From contig NZ_BLAF01000101.1 in assembly GCF_009687885.1 (NCBI RefSeq), positions 1 to 35,207 on the forward strand: DNA of 35,207 nucleotides, in the 5' to 3' direction. Position 1 is the stretch's first letter. Each line of letters starts with the position of its first letter. The DNA comes from Acrocarpospora pleiomorpha. Lineage in GTDB: Bacteria > Actinomycetota > Actinomycetes > Streptosporangiales > Streptosporangiaceae. Below are positions 1-7,667 of this stretch, piece by piece. Made by a program: the position numbers and the translations under genes. The notes under the pieces are model-generated. The model ran no database searches. It had not been told where the DNA came from and saw only the letters and a list, made by a program, of their open reading frames with translations.

Positions 1-576
1 GGCCAGCTGAGTCGCCAGCCGGACCAGACGAGAGGCACCCCCGCCGCTCATCCCCGCCGAAGCACGCAACCAGGTCCCGGTCGAGGCATGCCCACCACTA
101 CCGGCACTCCTGGCCTCACCGGCCGCATGCACCCGCCCCACCCGCGCGGCGATCGCCGAGTCCAGCCGATCCCGCGTGAACAGCAACTCCTCCGTCTCAC
201 CCACACACAACCCGGCACCCTCAGGCAAGTCCGACACCGCAAGCAGGGACGCACGCTGCCTCAGCTCCGCCACCAGCACCCCCGAACCCACCGGCCCACT
301 GGAGGCCTCCGGCCCCGCCGAGCGGCTGGCGTCGGTGGCGCGGCCGGTGTTGGTGGAGCGGGCACCGTCGGTGAAACGGCCAGAGTCGGTGGAGCGGTCG
401 GCGTCGGTGGGGCGGCCGTGGAGGAAGTGCTGCCATACGTGTGCGTCGTCGGCGGAGCGCTGGGGCGGGACATAGTCAGGGTCCAGCACCGTGCCCTTCA
501 AGAACGCGGGCACCTCGCGTCCGCAGGCACCCTCCGCACGGGAGGGATCCCGCACCTCGAACGGAGACCCGAGCAT
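1..576 (-). CDS. DUF222/HNH-endonuclease-type protein, N-terminal part (runs off the left edge)
   Basis: An open minus-strand frame runs from an ATG at 576 to the window edge with no stop, giving 192 residues of the N-terminus. The start of the protein (GTVLDPDYVPP near residues 28-38) and the later helical stretch (LLFTRDRLDSAIAARVGRVHAAGE in part, about residues 125-150) resemble the DUF222 region that precedes an HNH nuclease domain in many actinobacterial proteins. The HNH part would lie outside the window. An AGGGGGG ribosome site lies upstream. Residues about 55-93 are a low-complexity spacer rich in Arg, Ser, Thr and Asp. These proteins are often multicopy and linked to mobile DNA; their function is poorly known. 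The frame is clear by eye; the family call is from recall of the family pattern. Confidence 0.72.
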   Translation of the reverse strand, partial: MLGSPFEVRDPSRAEGACGREVPAFLKGTVLDPDYVPPQRSADDAHVWQHFLHGRPTDADRSTDSGRFTDGARSTNTGRATDASRSAGPEASSGPVGSGVLVAELRQRASLLAVSDLPEGAGLCVGETEELLFTRDRLDSAIAARVGRVHAAGEARSAGSGGHASTGTWLRASAGMSGGGASRLVRLATQLA

Positions 577-792
577 GGAAGACGCCCCCCTTTCCGCTTC
601 GGCAGATCCCGAACAACCACCCCAACGCTATCTGGCACCTACGACAAAACCCGGCCTTGATCCGCGACAAAACCGCAGGTCACGCACCCAGCGAAAAGAT
701 CTACCTATCCGCCACCATCCGAAGAGCCATCCGCCACTCCCAATCAGGAGCCGCACACCAACCCGCAGACCCTCAACCCACGAAGAACAGGC

Positions 793-850
793 CTAGCGGG
801 TGGCCTCGCCCGTGATCCGCTGGGCAAGCCAGATCGGCAACCTCTTGTGC
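793..850 (-). pseudogene. Remnant of an ABC permease C-terminus (copy 1)
   Basis: The minus strand reads LPIWLAQRITGEATR followed by a TAG stop at 793-795. This looks like the last residues of a binding-protein-dependent ABC transporter permease, where a final membrane helix ends in an LAQR-type tail. Nothing upstream in this frame continues the protein, so it is a fragment. It resembles copy 2 at 905-1092. Confidence 0.4.
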
Positions 851-986
851 CGCCGGCTATGGCCCGGCACTTATGACGGGCCACGGCTCCTGCGAGCGCC
901 GGCGTCATTCGCGGCTTTCTCCTTCTCGCTGCAGACGGCTAATAGCGGTGGCCTCTCCGCTGATTCGCTGGGCAAGCCCGATCGGC
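799..986. repeat. Pair of 40-bp direct repeats
   Basis: Bases 799-838 and 947-986 match at 35 of 40 positions by eye. Both copies encode the LAQRI(T/S)GEAT tail on the minus strand, so the repeat is a duplicated permease end rather than an independent element. Confidence 0.7.
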
Positions 987-1092
987 GGCACCGACAGCAG
1001 GATCAGTGCTGCCGCGACCACGTTCACACCGGCGCCTGGTTGGGCCTGAACAGGTTCTCGAAGATCCAGATCGCGTTGGACAGGCCATCGAG
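905..1092 (-). pseudogene. Remnant of an ABC permease C-terminus (copy 2, frameshifted)
   Basis: One minus-strand frame gives NAIWIFENLFRPNQAPV and stops at 1024-1026. The neighbouring frame continues as NVVAAALILLSVPPIGLAQR and ends at the TGA at 905-907. Read across a frameshift near 1027, this is a plausible ABC permease C-terminus with its last hydrophobic helix. Only the end of the gene remains. The family call is an inference from the hydrophobic pattern. Confidence 0.4.
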
Positions 1093-1245
1093 GATGTGCA
1101 GATTGACTACACGGTCATCCCTGAATATGACGGAGATATGCCTCGCGCGGCGTCCGCCGGATGACCGCGTCCGACGCCGTGGCGCCGGGTCTGCACGCCC
1201 GACGCCGCGACCTTAGAAGCCACGGCCTTGTCGGACGTGAAGCCG

Positions 1246-2796
1246 CTAGGCGATGGCGCGGTCGGGGATGGTCGTGTAGTCGGGGAAGTTGCCGGGGAGG
1301 CGTTCGTCCTCGGGGCCCTGGGTGACCGCGCGGACGAGGAGTTCGCCGCCGACGAAGGCGCCGCGCCAGGAGCCGCCGAGGCCGCCGAAGAGCTCTTCGC
1401 GGTCGCCGCGGGAGCGTGGCTTGTTGAGGCCGACCTTGAAGGCGCGGACTTCGGTGGCGAGACGGCGGGCGGTGCGGGCGTCGTCGCAGGAGATGGTCGC
1501 GACCAGGGCGCCGTTGCTGGCGTTCATCGCGGCCAGCAGTTCGGCTTCGGTGTCGACGAGCACGACCGTGTCCACAGGCCCGAAGGGTTCGGCGTGGAAG
1601 AGCGGCGAGGATCCGGGTGGGGTGAGGATCGCCACCGGCGCCAGGTATGCGGATATGTCCTGACCGGGAAGGAACCGGCCATCGTCGAGCGAGCCGCGGA
1701 ACAACGGCACGCCACCCTTGGCGATGGCCTCGTCGATCTGATCGGTCAGATCCTTCACCTTCGCGTTGTTGATCAGCGGCCCGAAGTCGAGCTCGGGCAG
1801 CGGATCGTCCGGCGACTCCACCGCGAGCGGATGCCCGAACCGCACCCCCCGCACCGCCGGCAGATACGCCGCCACGAACTCATGGAACAACGACCGCTGC
1901 ACCACGAACCGCGGATACGCGGTGCACCGCTGCTTCGCGTAGTCGAACGTGGCGCGAATCTGCCGCGACAGGGTCTCCCAATCGCTGAAGTCCCAGACCC
2001 CCCAGCAGTTGAGACCCTCCTGCTCCAGCACGTGCCGCCGTCCGAGATCGGCCAGTGAGGTGGCGACCTGCCCACCCGCGTCCCGCCCTCCCACGAAGGA
2101 GACGCAGCCCAGCTCCTGCCCCCGCACCAACGCCGGTGAGAGCTCGGCCCCTCCCCCGCTGACCAGCGTCAACGGCACCCCCTCCCGCACGGCCAGCGCA
2201 CAGGCCAGGGTGAGACAGGACAGCCCGCCGTCGGTCGGAGTCTTCGCGATGGCCGCGTTGCCCGCCAGCGCCTGCACGAGCATGGCATGCATCAGCACGC
2301 TCATCGGATAGTTCCAGCTGGCGATGTTGCTGACCGGCCCGGGCAACGGCACACGCCCGGCGAGCATGCGCTCGATCTCCTCGACATACCACCGCACGCC
2401 CTCGATACAGCGATCCACGTCGGCGAGCGCGAGCCGCCACGGCTTGCCGATCTCCCACACCAGAAGCAGCGCCAGCAGCTCCCGATGCTCGGTCATCGAG
2501 TCCAGCGCCGCGGTGACCCGCGCCTGCCGCTCGGCGAGCGGCATATGCCGCCACTGCCGATGGTCGTCGAACGCGGCCCGCACGGCCCGCACCGCCGCCG
2601 AGCGATCCAGCCGGGGCGGCCCCGCGATCGTCGTCCCGTCCACCGGCGTGACCCCCGGCACCGGCCTCCCGTCACGCTGCCAGATCCCGCCCCAGTGGTT
2701 GAGCACCCGGTCATCGTGAAACGCCTCCGGCGCCTCCGCGCAACACCGGCTGTACGCGTCCTGCCAGGACGTGCCCGGCTTGAGAACGAGCGGCAT
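1246..2796 (-). CDS. Aldehyde dehydrogenase family protein
   Basis: 516 residues in the NAD(P)-dependent aldehyde dehydrogenase fold. Visible are the SWNYP segment of the cofactor-binding region, a CVSFVGG stretch matching the usual VSFTG turn, the LEQEG segment holding the general-base Glu, and QRCTAYPR with the catalytic Cys. The Glu segment is odd: the usual ELGG reads EQEG. The ATG at 2796 is preferred over an upstream in-frame start at 2838 because AAGGA stands seven bases before it. It is the last gene of the sucC-to-gcl block, 219 bases after gcl and beyond a possible hairpin terminator, so it may be expressed by read-through. Context suggests a small C2-C3 aldehyde such as glyoxylate, glycolaldehyde or tartronate semialdehyde, or a CoA-acylating variant making oxalyl-CoA. 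The substrate is not shown by the sequence. Confidence 0.8.
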   Translation of the reverse strand: MPLVLKPGTSWQDAYSRCCAEAPEAFHDDRVLNHWGGIWQRDGRPVPGVTPVDGTTIAGPPRLDRSAAVRAVRAAFDDHRQWRHMPLAERQARVTAALDSMTEHRELLALLLVWEIGKPWRLALADVDRCIEGVRWYVEEIERMLAGRVPLPGPVSNIASWNYPMSVLMHAMLVQALAGNAAIAKTPTDGGLSCLTLACALAVREGVPLTLVSGGGAELSPALVRGQELGCVSFVGGRDAGGQVATSLADLGRRHVLEQEGLNCWGVWDFSDWETLSRQIRATFDYAKQRCTAYPRFVVQRSLFHEFVAAYLPAVRGVRFGHPLAVESPDDPLPELDFGPLINNAKVKDLTDQIDEAIAKGGVPLFRGSLDDGRFLPGQDISAYLAPVAILTPPGSSPLFHAEPFGPVDTVVLVDTEAELLAAMNASNGALVATISCDDARTARRLATEVRAFKVGLNKPRSRGDREELFGGLGGSWRGAFVGGELLVRAVTQGPEDERLPGNFPDYTTIPDRAIA

Positions 2797-2893
2797 CAGG
2801 TCTTCCTTTCCTGCGGATATGCGGCGAACCGTCACCATGGACGGAAGGTCGATCGGCGAGGCTGGTCGAAGCCACCGGAGCGGTTCTCCACCC

Positions 2894-2918
2894 GCCCACC
2901 CCTAGCTCCCGGGTGGGC
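2894..2918 (-). terminator. Hairpin downstream of gcl
   Basis: GCCCACCC at 2894-2901 pairs perfectly with GGGTGGGC at 2911-2918 across a 9-base loop, about 100 bases after the gcl stop. There is no T-run, as is common in GC-rich actinomycetes. It could attenuate transcription into the aldehyde dehydrogenase gene. Confidence 0.45.
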
Positions 2919-3015
2919 AAGTCGTCGAACTCCCCAGCTCCAACTGGTCCACCTCAGAAGCCGGGGTAATGCCGTACTGGGACGAATCGTCGAACTCTTC
3001 GACGTCGGTCGACGC

Positions 3016-4740
3016 TCAGTCGGACCAGTCGATGGCGTGGGCCAGGCGCGGTAAGGGCTCGAACTCCTTGATGGCGTCGAGGGAACGGCCCATGGCGGCA
3101 TTGGCCTCACGTTCGACCATGACCTCGACGAGGACGGGGAGCCCCTCGCGCGCGGACTCGGCACTCGCCCAAGCCAGAGCACCTTCGAGGTCACCCGGGG
3201 ACTCGACGCGACGAGCCGGGCAGCCGAACGCCTCCATGACCTTGACGTGATCGATTCCGCCCTCGCCATAGTGCAGGTCGACGGCGAAGTTCATGTCGTA
3301 CGGAATCTCCGCCTGCCTGATCAGCCCGAGATACTCGTTATTGATCATCACAATCACGAACGGGATCCGATACTGCGCGGCCACCGCGATCTCCTCCATC
3401 AGGAACTGGAAGGAGTAGTCGCCCACGACCGCCACGACCTCACGATCCGGGAAGGCGCACTTGACGCCCATCGCGGCCGGGATCTCCCAGCCGAGCGGCC
3501 CGGCCTGACCGCAGACGAGGTAGCGGCGCGGCAGGTAGGTGCGCTGGAACTGCCCGGACCAGATCTGGTAGAGCCCGATCGCGGTCACGAACGTCGTGTC
3601 GGGCCCGTAGAACTCGTTGATCTCCCGGAACACCCGGGGCGGCTTGATCGGGACATCGTCGAAGTCGTCGCGCCGCGCCATCGTGTCGCGCAGCTCCCCG
3701 ACCCGGCGCGCCCACCGGCCGGCCCGCTGCGGCTTGGTCCGGTGACGCGCCTCGGCGGCCATCGCGGCGAGAGTCGGCTGGGCATGCCCGACCACCCCCA
3801 GATCGGGCTCGAAGACACGCCCGATCTGGGTCGGCTCGATGTCCACGTGTATGAACGAGCGGCCCTTCCGATACACATCGAGGTCGCCGGTGTGCCGATC
3901 CCCGAACCGCGCCCCCACGGCGAGCACCAGATCGCTCTCCAGGAACGCCGCGTTTCCCCACCGCGTCTGCGTCTGGATTCCCGCCATCCCCGCGAACAAC
4001 GGGTGATCCTCGGGAAAGGCGCCCTTGCCCATCAGCGTGACCTGGACCGGAACCTGAAGATGCTCGGCGAGGGCCCGCAACTCGGCCGTCGCGTCAGCGA
4101 TGATCACCCCGCCCCCGGCCAGGATCAGCGGCCGCTCGGCTCGGGCGAGCATGTCCACCGCCGCCCGCACGGCCGTAGGCGTCGGTTCCGGCACGTCCAC
4201 CGGGAACGGCGCGTCCAGCTCGGGATCGTAGCGGCAGGTGCCCCGCTGGACGTCGATCGGCAGATCGATGAGCACCGGGCCCGGCCGCCCGGAGCGGGCG
4301 ATCCGGAACGCCTCCCGGAACACCCATGGCGCCTGAGCGGGCTCCTTGAGCTGGACGGCCCACTTCGTCACGGGCCTGGCGATCTCCACGATGTCGACCG
4401 CCTGGAAGGACTCCTGATGGAGTTTGGCGCGCTCGGCCTGCCCGGTGACGCAGATCATCGGGATCGAGTCGGCGAGCGCCGTGTAGAGCCCGGTGATCAT
4501 GTTGGTCCCGGCGGGCCCGGAGGTCCCGATACAGACCCCGACGTTTCCGGTCACCCGCGACCAGCCGTCGGCGGCGTGCGTCCCGCCCTCCTCGTGGCGC
4601 ACCGTGATGTGCCGGATCGAGCTGTGCTGGAGGGCCGCGTAGAGCGGGAGGATCGCCGCGCCCGGGATGCCGAAGACGGTGTCGACGCCCTCGGACTCCA
4701 GGACCGCGACCACGGCCTCCATGCACGGAATCCGCTTCAT
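3016..4740 (-). CDS. gcl: Glyoxylate carboligase-type thiamine-diphosphate enzyme
   Basis: 574 residues, close to the usual Gcl length of about 593. Gcl joins two glyoxylates into tartronate semialdehyde with loss of CO2. Family stretches are visible along the whole chain: FGIPGAAI (23-30), GTSGPAGTNMITGLY, QAVDIVEIARPVTK, CGQAGPLGWEIPAA, and a C-terminal thiamine-diphosphate site with GDYSFQF ending in the NN pair. The gene overlaps glxR by ATGA and has AAGGA eight bases before its ATG, so the two are translationally coupled. One key residue differs: classical Gcl has Val at position 51 (RHVEG) where nearly all other thiamine enzymes have Glu, while this protein reads RHEEG, with Glu50 at that place. 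Gcl remains the best call from overall similarity and from its glxR and hyi neighbours. Confidence 0.82.
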   Translation of the reverse strand: MKRIPCMEAVVAVLESEGVDTVFGIPGAAILPLYAALQHSSIRHITVRHEEGGTHAADGWSRVTGNVGVCIGTSGPAGTNMITGLYTALADSIPMICVTGQAERAKLHQESFQAVDIVEIARPVTKWAVQLKEPAQAPWVFREAFRIARSGRPGPVLIDLPIDVQRGTCRYDPELDAPFPVDVPEPTPTAVRAAVDMLARAERPLILAGGGVIIADATAELRALAEHLQVPVQVTLMGKGAFPEDHPLFAGMAGIQTQTRWGNAAFLESDLVLAVGARFGDRHTGDLDVYRKGRSFIHVDIEPTQIGRVFEPDLGVVGHAQPTLAAMAAEARHRTKPQRAGRWARRVGELRDTMARRDDFDDVPIKPPRVFREINEFYGPDTTFVTAIGLYQIWSGQFQRTYLPRRYLVCGQAGPLGWEIPAAMGVKCAFPDREVVAVVGDYSFQFLMEEIAVAAQYRIPFVIVMINNEYLGLIRQAEIPYDMNFAVDLHYGEGGIDHVKVMEAFGCPARRVESPGDLEGALAWASAESAREGLPVLVEVMVEREANAAMGRSLDAIKEFEPLPRLAHAIDWSD

Positions 4741-5606
4741 GCGTTGATCCTTTCGATGACCTTGAGCAGCGCCGAGTGGTCGAGCGAGCCATGGCCCTGG
4801 GCGCGGGCGGCGGCGATGAGCTGGGCCACGACTCCGGTGAGCGGCAGCGCCACGCCGGCCTCCCGGGCGGCGGCGATGATGATGCCCATGTCCTTGTCGT
4901 GCAGGTCGATCCGGAAGCCGGGGGCGAACTCCCGCTTGATCATGGAGTGCCGCTTGAGTTCGAGGATGCGGGACCCGGCGAGCCCGCCCGCGAGCACGTC
5001 GAGGCCGGCCGCCGGGTCCACCCCCGACGCCTCAAGAAGCACGATCGCCTCGGCGACCAGCCCGTAGATCCCGCCGACGACGAGCTGGTTGGCGGCCTTC
5101 ACGGTCTGGCCCGCCCCGGACGGGCCCACGTGCACGATCGTCGTGCCGAGCACCCCGAGCACGTCGCGGGCGGATTCGACGTCCTCGGCCCGCCCGCCGA
5201 CCATGATCGAGAGCGTGCCGTCGACGGCTCCGCGCTCGCCGCCGCTCACGGGGGCGTCGATCGCCCTGATGCCCTTGACCGTCGCGGCCTGGGCCACCCG
5301 CCGGGAGGTCTCCGGCCTGATCGTGCTCATGTCGATGTGCAGCAGCCCGGGCGCGCCGTACTCCAGCAGCCCGGCGCTACCGAAGACGACCTCCTCGACC
5401 TGCGGCGAGTCGGGCAGCATGGTGATCACCACATGCGCCTGCGCGACCGCCTCGGCCAGGCTGCCCGCCGCCTTCCCGCCGTAACTGACGAGCTCGTCGA
5501 GCCGCCGCTCGCTCACGTCGTAGCCGACGACGGTGTGACCCGCTCTGACCAGGTTCGCGGCCATGGGGGTCCCCATGATCCCGAGCCCGATGAATCCGAT
5601 GTTCAT
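4737..5606 (-). CDS. glxR: 2-hydroxy-3-oxopropionate (tartronate semialdehyde) reductase
   Basis: 289 residues, a typical beta-hydroxyacid dehydrogenase length. It reduces tartronate semialdehyde to D-glycerate with NAD(P)H. Visible are the N-terminal Rossmann turn GFIGLGIMG (4-12), the substrate loop DAPVSGGERGA (118-127), and the catalytic Lys170 in GQTVKAANQ. GGAGG stands five bases before the ATG. Its start overlaps the end of hyi and its end overlaps the start of gcl, both by ATGA, so hyi-glxR-gcl is one tightly coupled unit for glyoxylate use. Confidence 0.9.
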   Translation of the reverse strand: MNIGFIGLGIMGTPMAANLVRAGHTVVGYDVSERRLDELVSYGGKAAGSLAEAVAQAHVVITMLPDSPQVEEVVFGSAGLLEYGAPGLLHIDMSTIRPETSRRVAQAATVKGIRAIDAPVSGGERGAVDGTLSIMVGGRAEDVESARDVLGVLGTTIVHVGPSGAGQTVKAANQLVVGGIYGLVAEAIVLLEASGVDPAAGLDVLAGGLAGSRILELKRHSMIKREFAPGFRIDLHDKDMGIIIAAAREAGVALPLTGVVAQLIAAARAQGHGSLDHSALLKVIERINA

Positions 5607-6439
5607 CCGTTCCTCCAGGCGAAACTGTCGGCACTCGGGCCGGTGGGCCGGTACTCAAGACCGACATGACCCCGGTAGCCCACCGAGGCCAGCCGCTCAA
5701 AGATCTCCTGGTACGGCATGCCGCCCGACCCCGGCTGGCCACGCCCCGGATCGTCGGCGACCTGCACGTGCCCGAAGCGCGAGACGCTCTCGTCGATCAA
5801 CGCGAGCACGTCCTCCCCCATCCGGTGCAGGTGGTAGAGGTCGGCCAGGAACGCCACGTTGGGCACGCCGACATCGTCGATCACCGCGAACGCCGCGGCC
5901 GAGGAGGTGATCGGATAGCGCGGGTTCTCATGCGAGTTGAGCGCCTCCACGACCACCACCGCGTCGATCCCGGCCGCGGCTTCGGCCGCGAGCAGCAGGT
6001 TGCCCAGCGCGACCTCCCGCTGCGCCTCAACCGGCACATCGGAGGCACTGTTGCCGTAGAGCGCGTTCAGCACCCGGCAGCCCAGCGACTCGGCCAGTCC
6101 CGCCGCCACCTCCACGTTGGCCCGGAACCGGTCCGTCGTGCGCGGATCGGACAACAATCCGCGATCGCCCGCGGCCATGTCGCCGGCGTCGAAGTTGAGG
6201 CCGACCAGCCGCACTCCCGCGTCGCCGATCGCCCGCCGCAACCGGTCGAGCTCCAGATCCGCCGGCACCGGCCCGTCGAACGGCCACCACAACTCGATCG
6301 CGTCGAACCCCGCCTTCGCCGCCGCCTCCGGCCGCTCCAGCAAGGGCAACTCGGTGAACAGGATCGACAGATTGACATCGAACGCGAACCCTCCGTCTCC
6401 CCCGGCGAATGGCACCTTCTCCCTCCCGCTGAGCGTCAT
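5603..6439 (-). CDS. hyi: Hydroxypyruvate isomerase-type TIM-barrel protein
   Basis: 278 residues of the xylose-isomerase-like TIM barrel family. Hyi interconverts hydroxypyruvate and tartronate semialdehyde. The metal-site pattern is visible: Glu165 in VEALNSHENP, Asp200 in LADLYHLHRMGED, His224 in GHVQVADDPGRGQPGSG, and Glu262 in GLEYRP. The ATG at 6439 is chosen because GGAGG stands six bases upstream. The open frame continues upstream to a GTG at 6619, but that extension is only the translation of a 60-bp tandem repeat and has no ribosome site. Co-transcribed with glxR and gcl. Confidence 0.87.
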   Translation of the reverse strand: MTLSGREKVPFAGGDGGFAFDVNLSILFTELPLLERPEAAAKAGFDAIELWWPFDGPVPADLELDRLRRAIGDAGVRLVGLNFDAGDMAAGDRGLLSDPRTTDRFRANVEVAAGLAESLGCRVLNALYGNSASDVPVEAQREVALGNLLLAAEAAAGIDAVVVVEALNSHENPRYPITSSAAAFAVIDDVGVPNVAFLADLYHLHRMGEDVLALIDESVSRFGHVQVADDPGRGQPGSGGMPYQEIFERLASVGYRGHVGLEYRPTGPSADSFAWRNG

Positions 6440-6480
6440 GAGCCCTCCACCAGAGTCCGCACCATGCCATCCGCTCCAAC

Positions 6481-6660
6481 GCCACCCGCTCCAACCCACG
6501 AGCTCTTCCCGCTTCGGCGCGAGGCGACGAGCGCTCCAACGCCATCCGCCCCAACCCACGGGCCCTTCCCGCTTCCGCGCGAGGCGACGAGCACTCCAAC
6601 ACCGTCCGCCCCAACCCACGGGCTCCTCCCGCTTCGGCGCGAGGCGACGAGCGCTCCAAC
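6481..6660. repeat. Three tandem copies of a 60-bp repeat
   Basis: Copies at 6481-6540, 6541-6600 and 6601-6660 are in perfect register and about 90% alike (copies 1 and 2 differ at about 6 positions). Degenerate pieces of the same sequence (CCCGCTTCGGCGCAAGAG) recur at about 6703-6720 and again near the sucD stop. The array fills most of the 346-base gap between sucD and hyi. As 60 is a multiple of three, frames stay open on both strands, but neither shows a ribosome site, so it is read as non-coding. Confidence 0.92.
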
Positions 6661-6785
6661 CGGGGCCGCGTCACTGTCGCCGCCCCGGCGGACAGCCCTC
6701 CGCCCGCTTCGGCGCAAGAGCGCTGGGACCGCGTCCACGCCCTCCACCCCCAGGGACGGGTTCCTCCTGATTCGGCACAAGGTCA

Positions 6786-7655
6786 TCAGCTCTCCAGCAG
6801 GGATCGCATGAGGCGGGCGGTTTCGCTGGGGGTCTTGCCGACGCGGACGCCGACCTTCTCCAGAGCTTCCTTCTTGGCCTGGGCGGTTCCGGCCGAACCG
6901 GAGACGATCGCACCCGCGTGGCCCATGGTCTTGCCCTCGGGAGCGGTGAAGCCCGCCACGTAGGCCACGACGGGCTTGGACACGTGCTGCTCGATGTAGG
7001 CGGCGGCACGCTCCTCGGCGTCGCCGCCGATCTCACCGATCATCACGATGGCGTCGGTGCCCGGGTCCTCCTGGAAGGCCTGAAGCGCGTCGATGTGAGT
7101 GGTCCCGATCACCGGGTCACCCCCGATGCCCACGGCCGTGGAGAAGCCGAAGTCACGCAGCTCATACATGAGCTGGTAGGTCAACGTGCCCGACTTGGAG
7201 ACCAGACCGATGCGACCGGGCGTGGTGATGTCGGCCGGGATGATCCCGGCGTTCGAGAAGCCCGGGGTGATGAGCCCGGGACAGTTCGGGCCGATGATCC
7301 TGGTCCGGCCGGAAGCGCGGGCCCGGGCGAGGAAGGTCAGCGTGTCATGCACGGGCACGCCCTCGGTGATGACCACGCAGAGCCCGATGCCCGCATCGAC
7401 CGCCTCAAGCACGGCGCCCTTGGCGAACCTGGGCGGCACGAAGACCACCGAGACGTCCGCGCCCGTCGCCTCCATCGCCTCGCCCACGCCCGAGAACACC
7501 GGAATGCCCTGATGGGTTGAGCCGCCCTTGCCCGGGGTGACTCCAGCCACCACGGTGGTTCCGGCGGCCACCATGCGGGCCGTGTGCCGGGTTCCCTCGC
7601 CGCCGGTCATGCCCTGAACGAGCACTCTGCTGTCTTTGGTCAGGAAGATCGCCAT
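6786..7655 (-). CDS. sucD: Succinyl-CoA synthetase-type ligase, alpha subunit
   Basis: 289 residues, full length for the alpha chain. With SucC it makes an acyl-CoA from acid, CoA and NTP through a phosphohistidine. Visible are the N-terminal CoA-binding Rossmann domain starting VLVQGMTGGEGT, GPNCPGLI, VSKSGTLTYQL, and the phosphorylated His region GHAGAIVSGSAG near residue 240. GAGGAG stands before the ATG. It follows sucC after 12 bases. Position at the head of a glyoxylate/oxalate operon suggests a dedicated copy rather than the TCA-cycle enzyme. It could supply succinyl-CoA for CoA transfer to oxalate, or act on another dicarboxylate such as malate or oxalate. The substrate is not visible in the sequence. 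Confidence 0.88.
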   Translation of the reverse strand: MAIFLTKDSRVLVQGMTGGEGTRHTARMVAAGTTVVAGVTPGKGGSTHQGIPVFSGVGEAMEATGADVSVVFVPPRFAKGAVLEAVDAGIGLCVVITEGVPVHDTLTFLARARASGRTRIIGPNCPGLITPGFSNAGIIPADITTPGRIGLVSKSGTLTYQLMYELRDFGFSTAVGIGGDPVIGTTHIDALQAFQEDPGTDAIVMIGEIGGDAEERAAAYIEQHVSKPVVAYVAGFTAPEGKTMGHAGAIVSGSAGTAQAKKEALEKVGVRVGKTPSETARLMRSLLES

Positions 7656-7667
7656 CTTTGCCGCTCC

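Larger units (their letters stand above)
577..1245. other. Intergenic region with decayed coding remnants
   Basis: About 670 bases without an intact gene. It separates the divergent-facing start of the DUF222 gene from the end of the aldehyde dehydrogenase gene. The only recognisable content is two minus-strand remnants of a membrane permease C-terminus, listed separately, and a direct repeat that joins them. I see no convincing promoter or RNA gene here. Confidence 0.5.

Noticed and set aside
88..660. Plus-strand open frames across 88-815
   Set aside because: They lie opposite the clear DUF222 N-terminal frame on the minus strand and have low-complexity Arg/Pro/Gly translations without ribosome sites.
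2969..2977. ATGCCGTAC as a seventh GntR operator
   Set aside because: Only 7 of 9 match, it lies just behind the gcl stop rather than at a promoter, and such matches are expected by chance.
6440..6619. N-terminal extension of Hyi into the 60-bp repeats
   Set aside because: The extension is only repeat translation starting at a GTG with no ribosome site, while the ATG at 6439 has GGAGG at a good distance.
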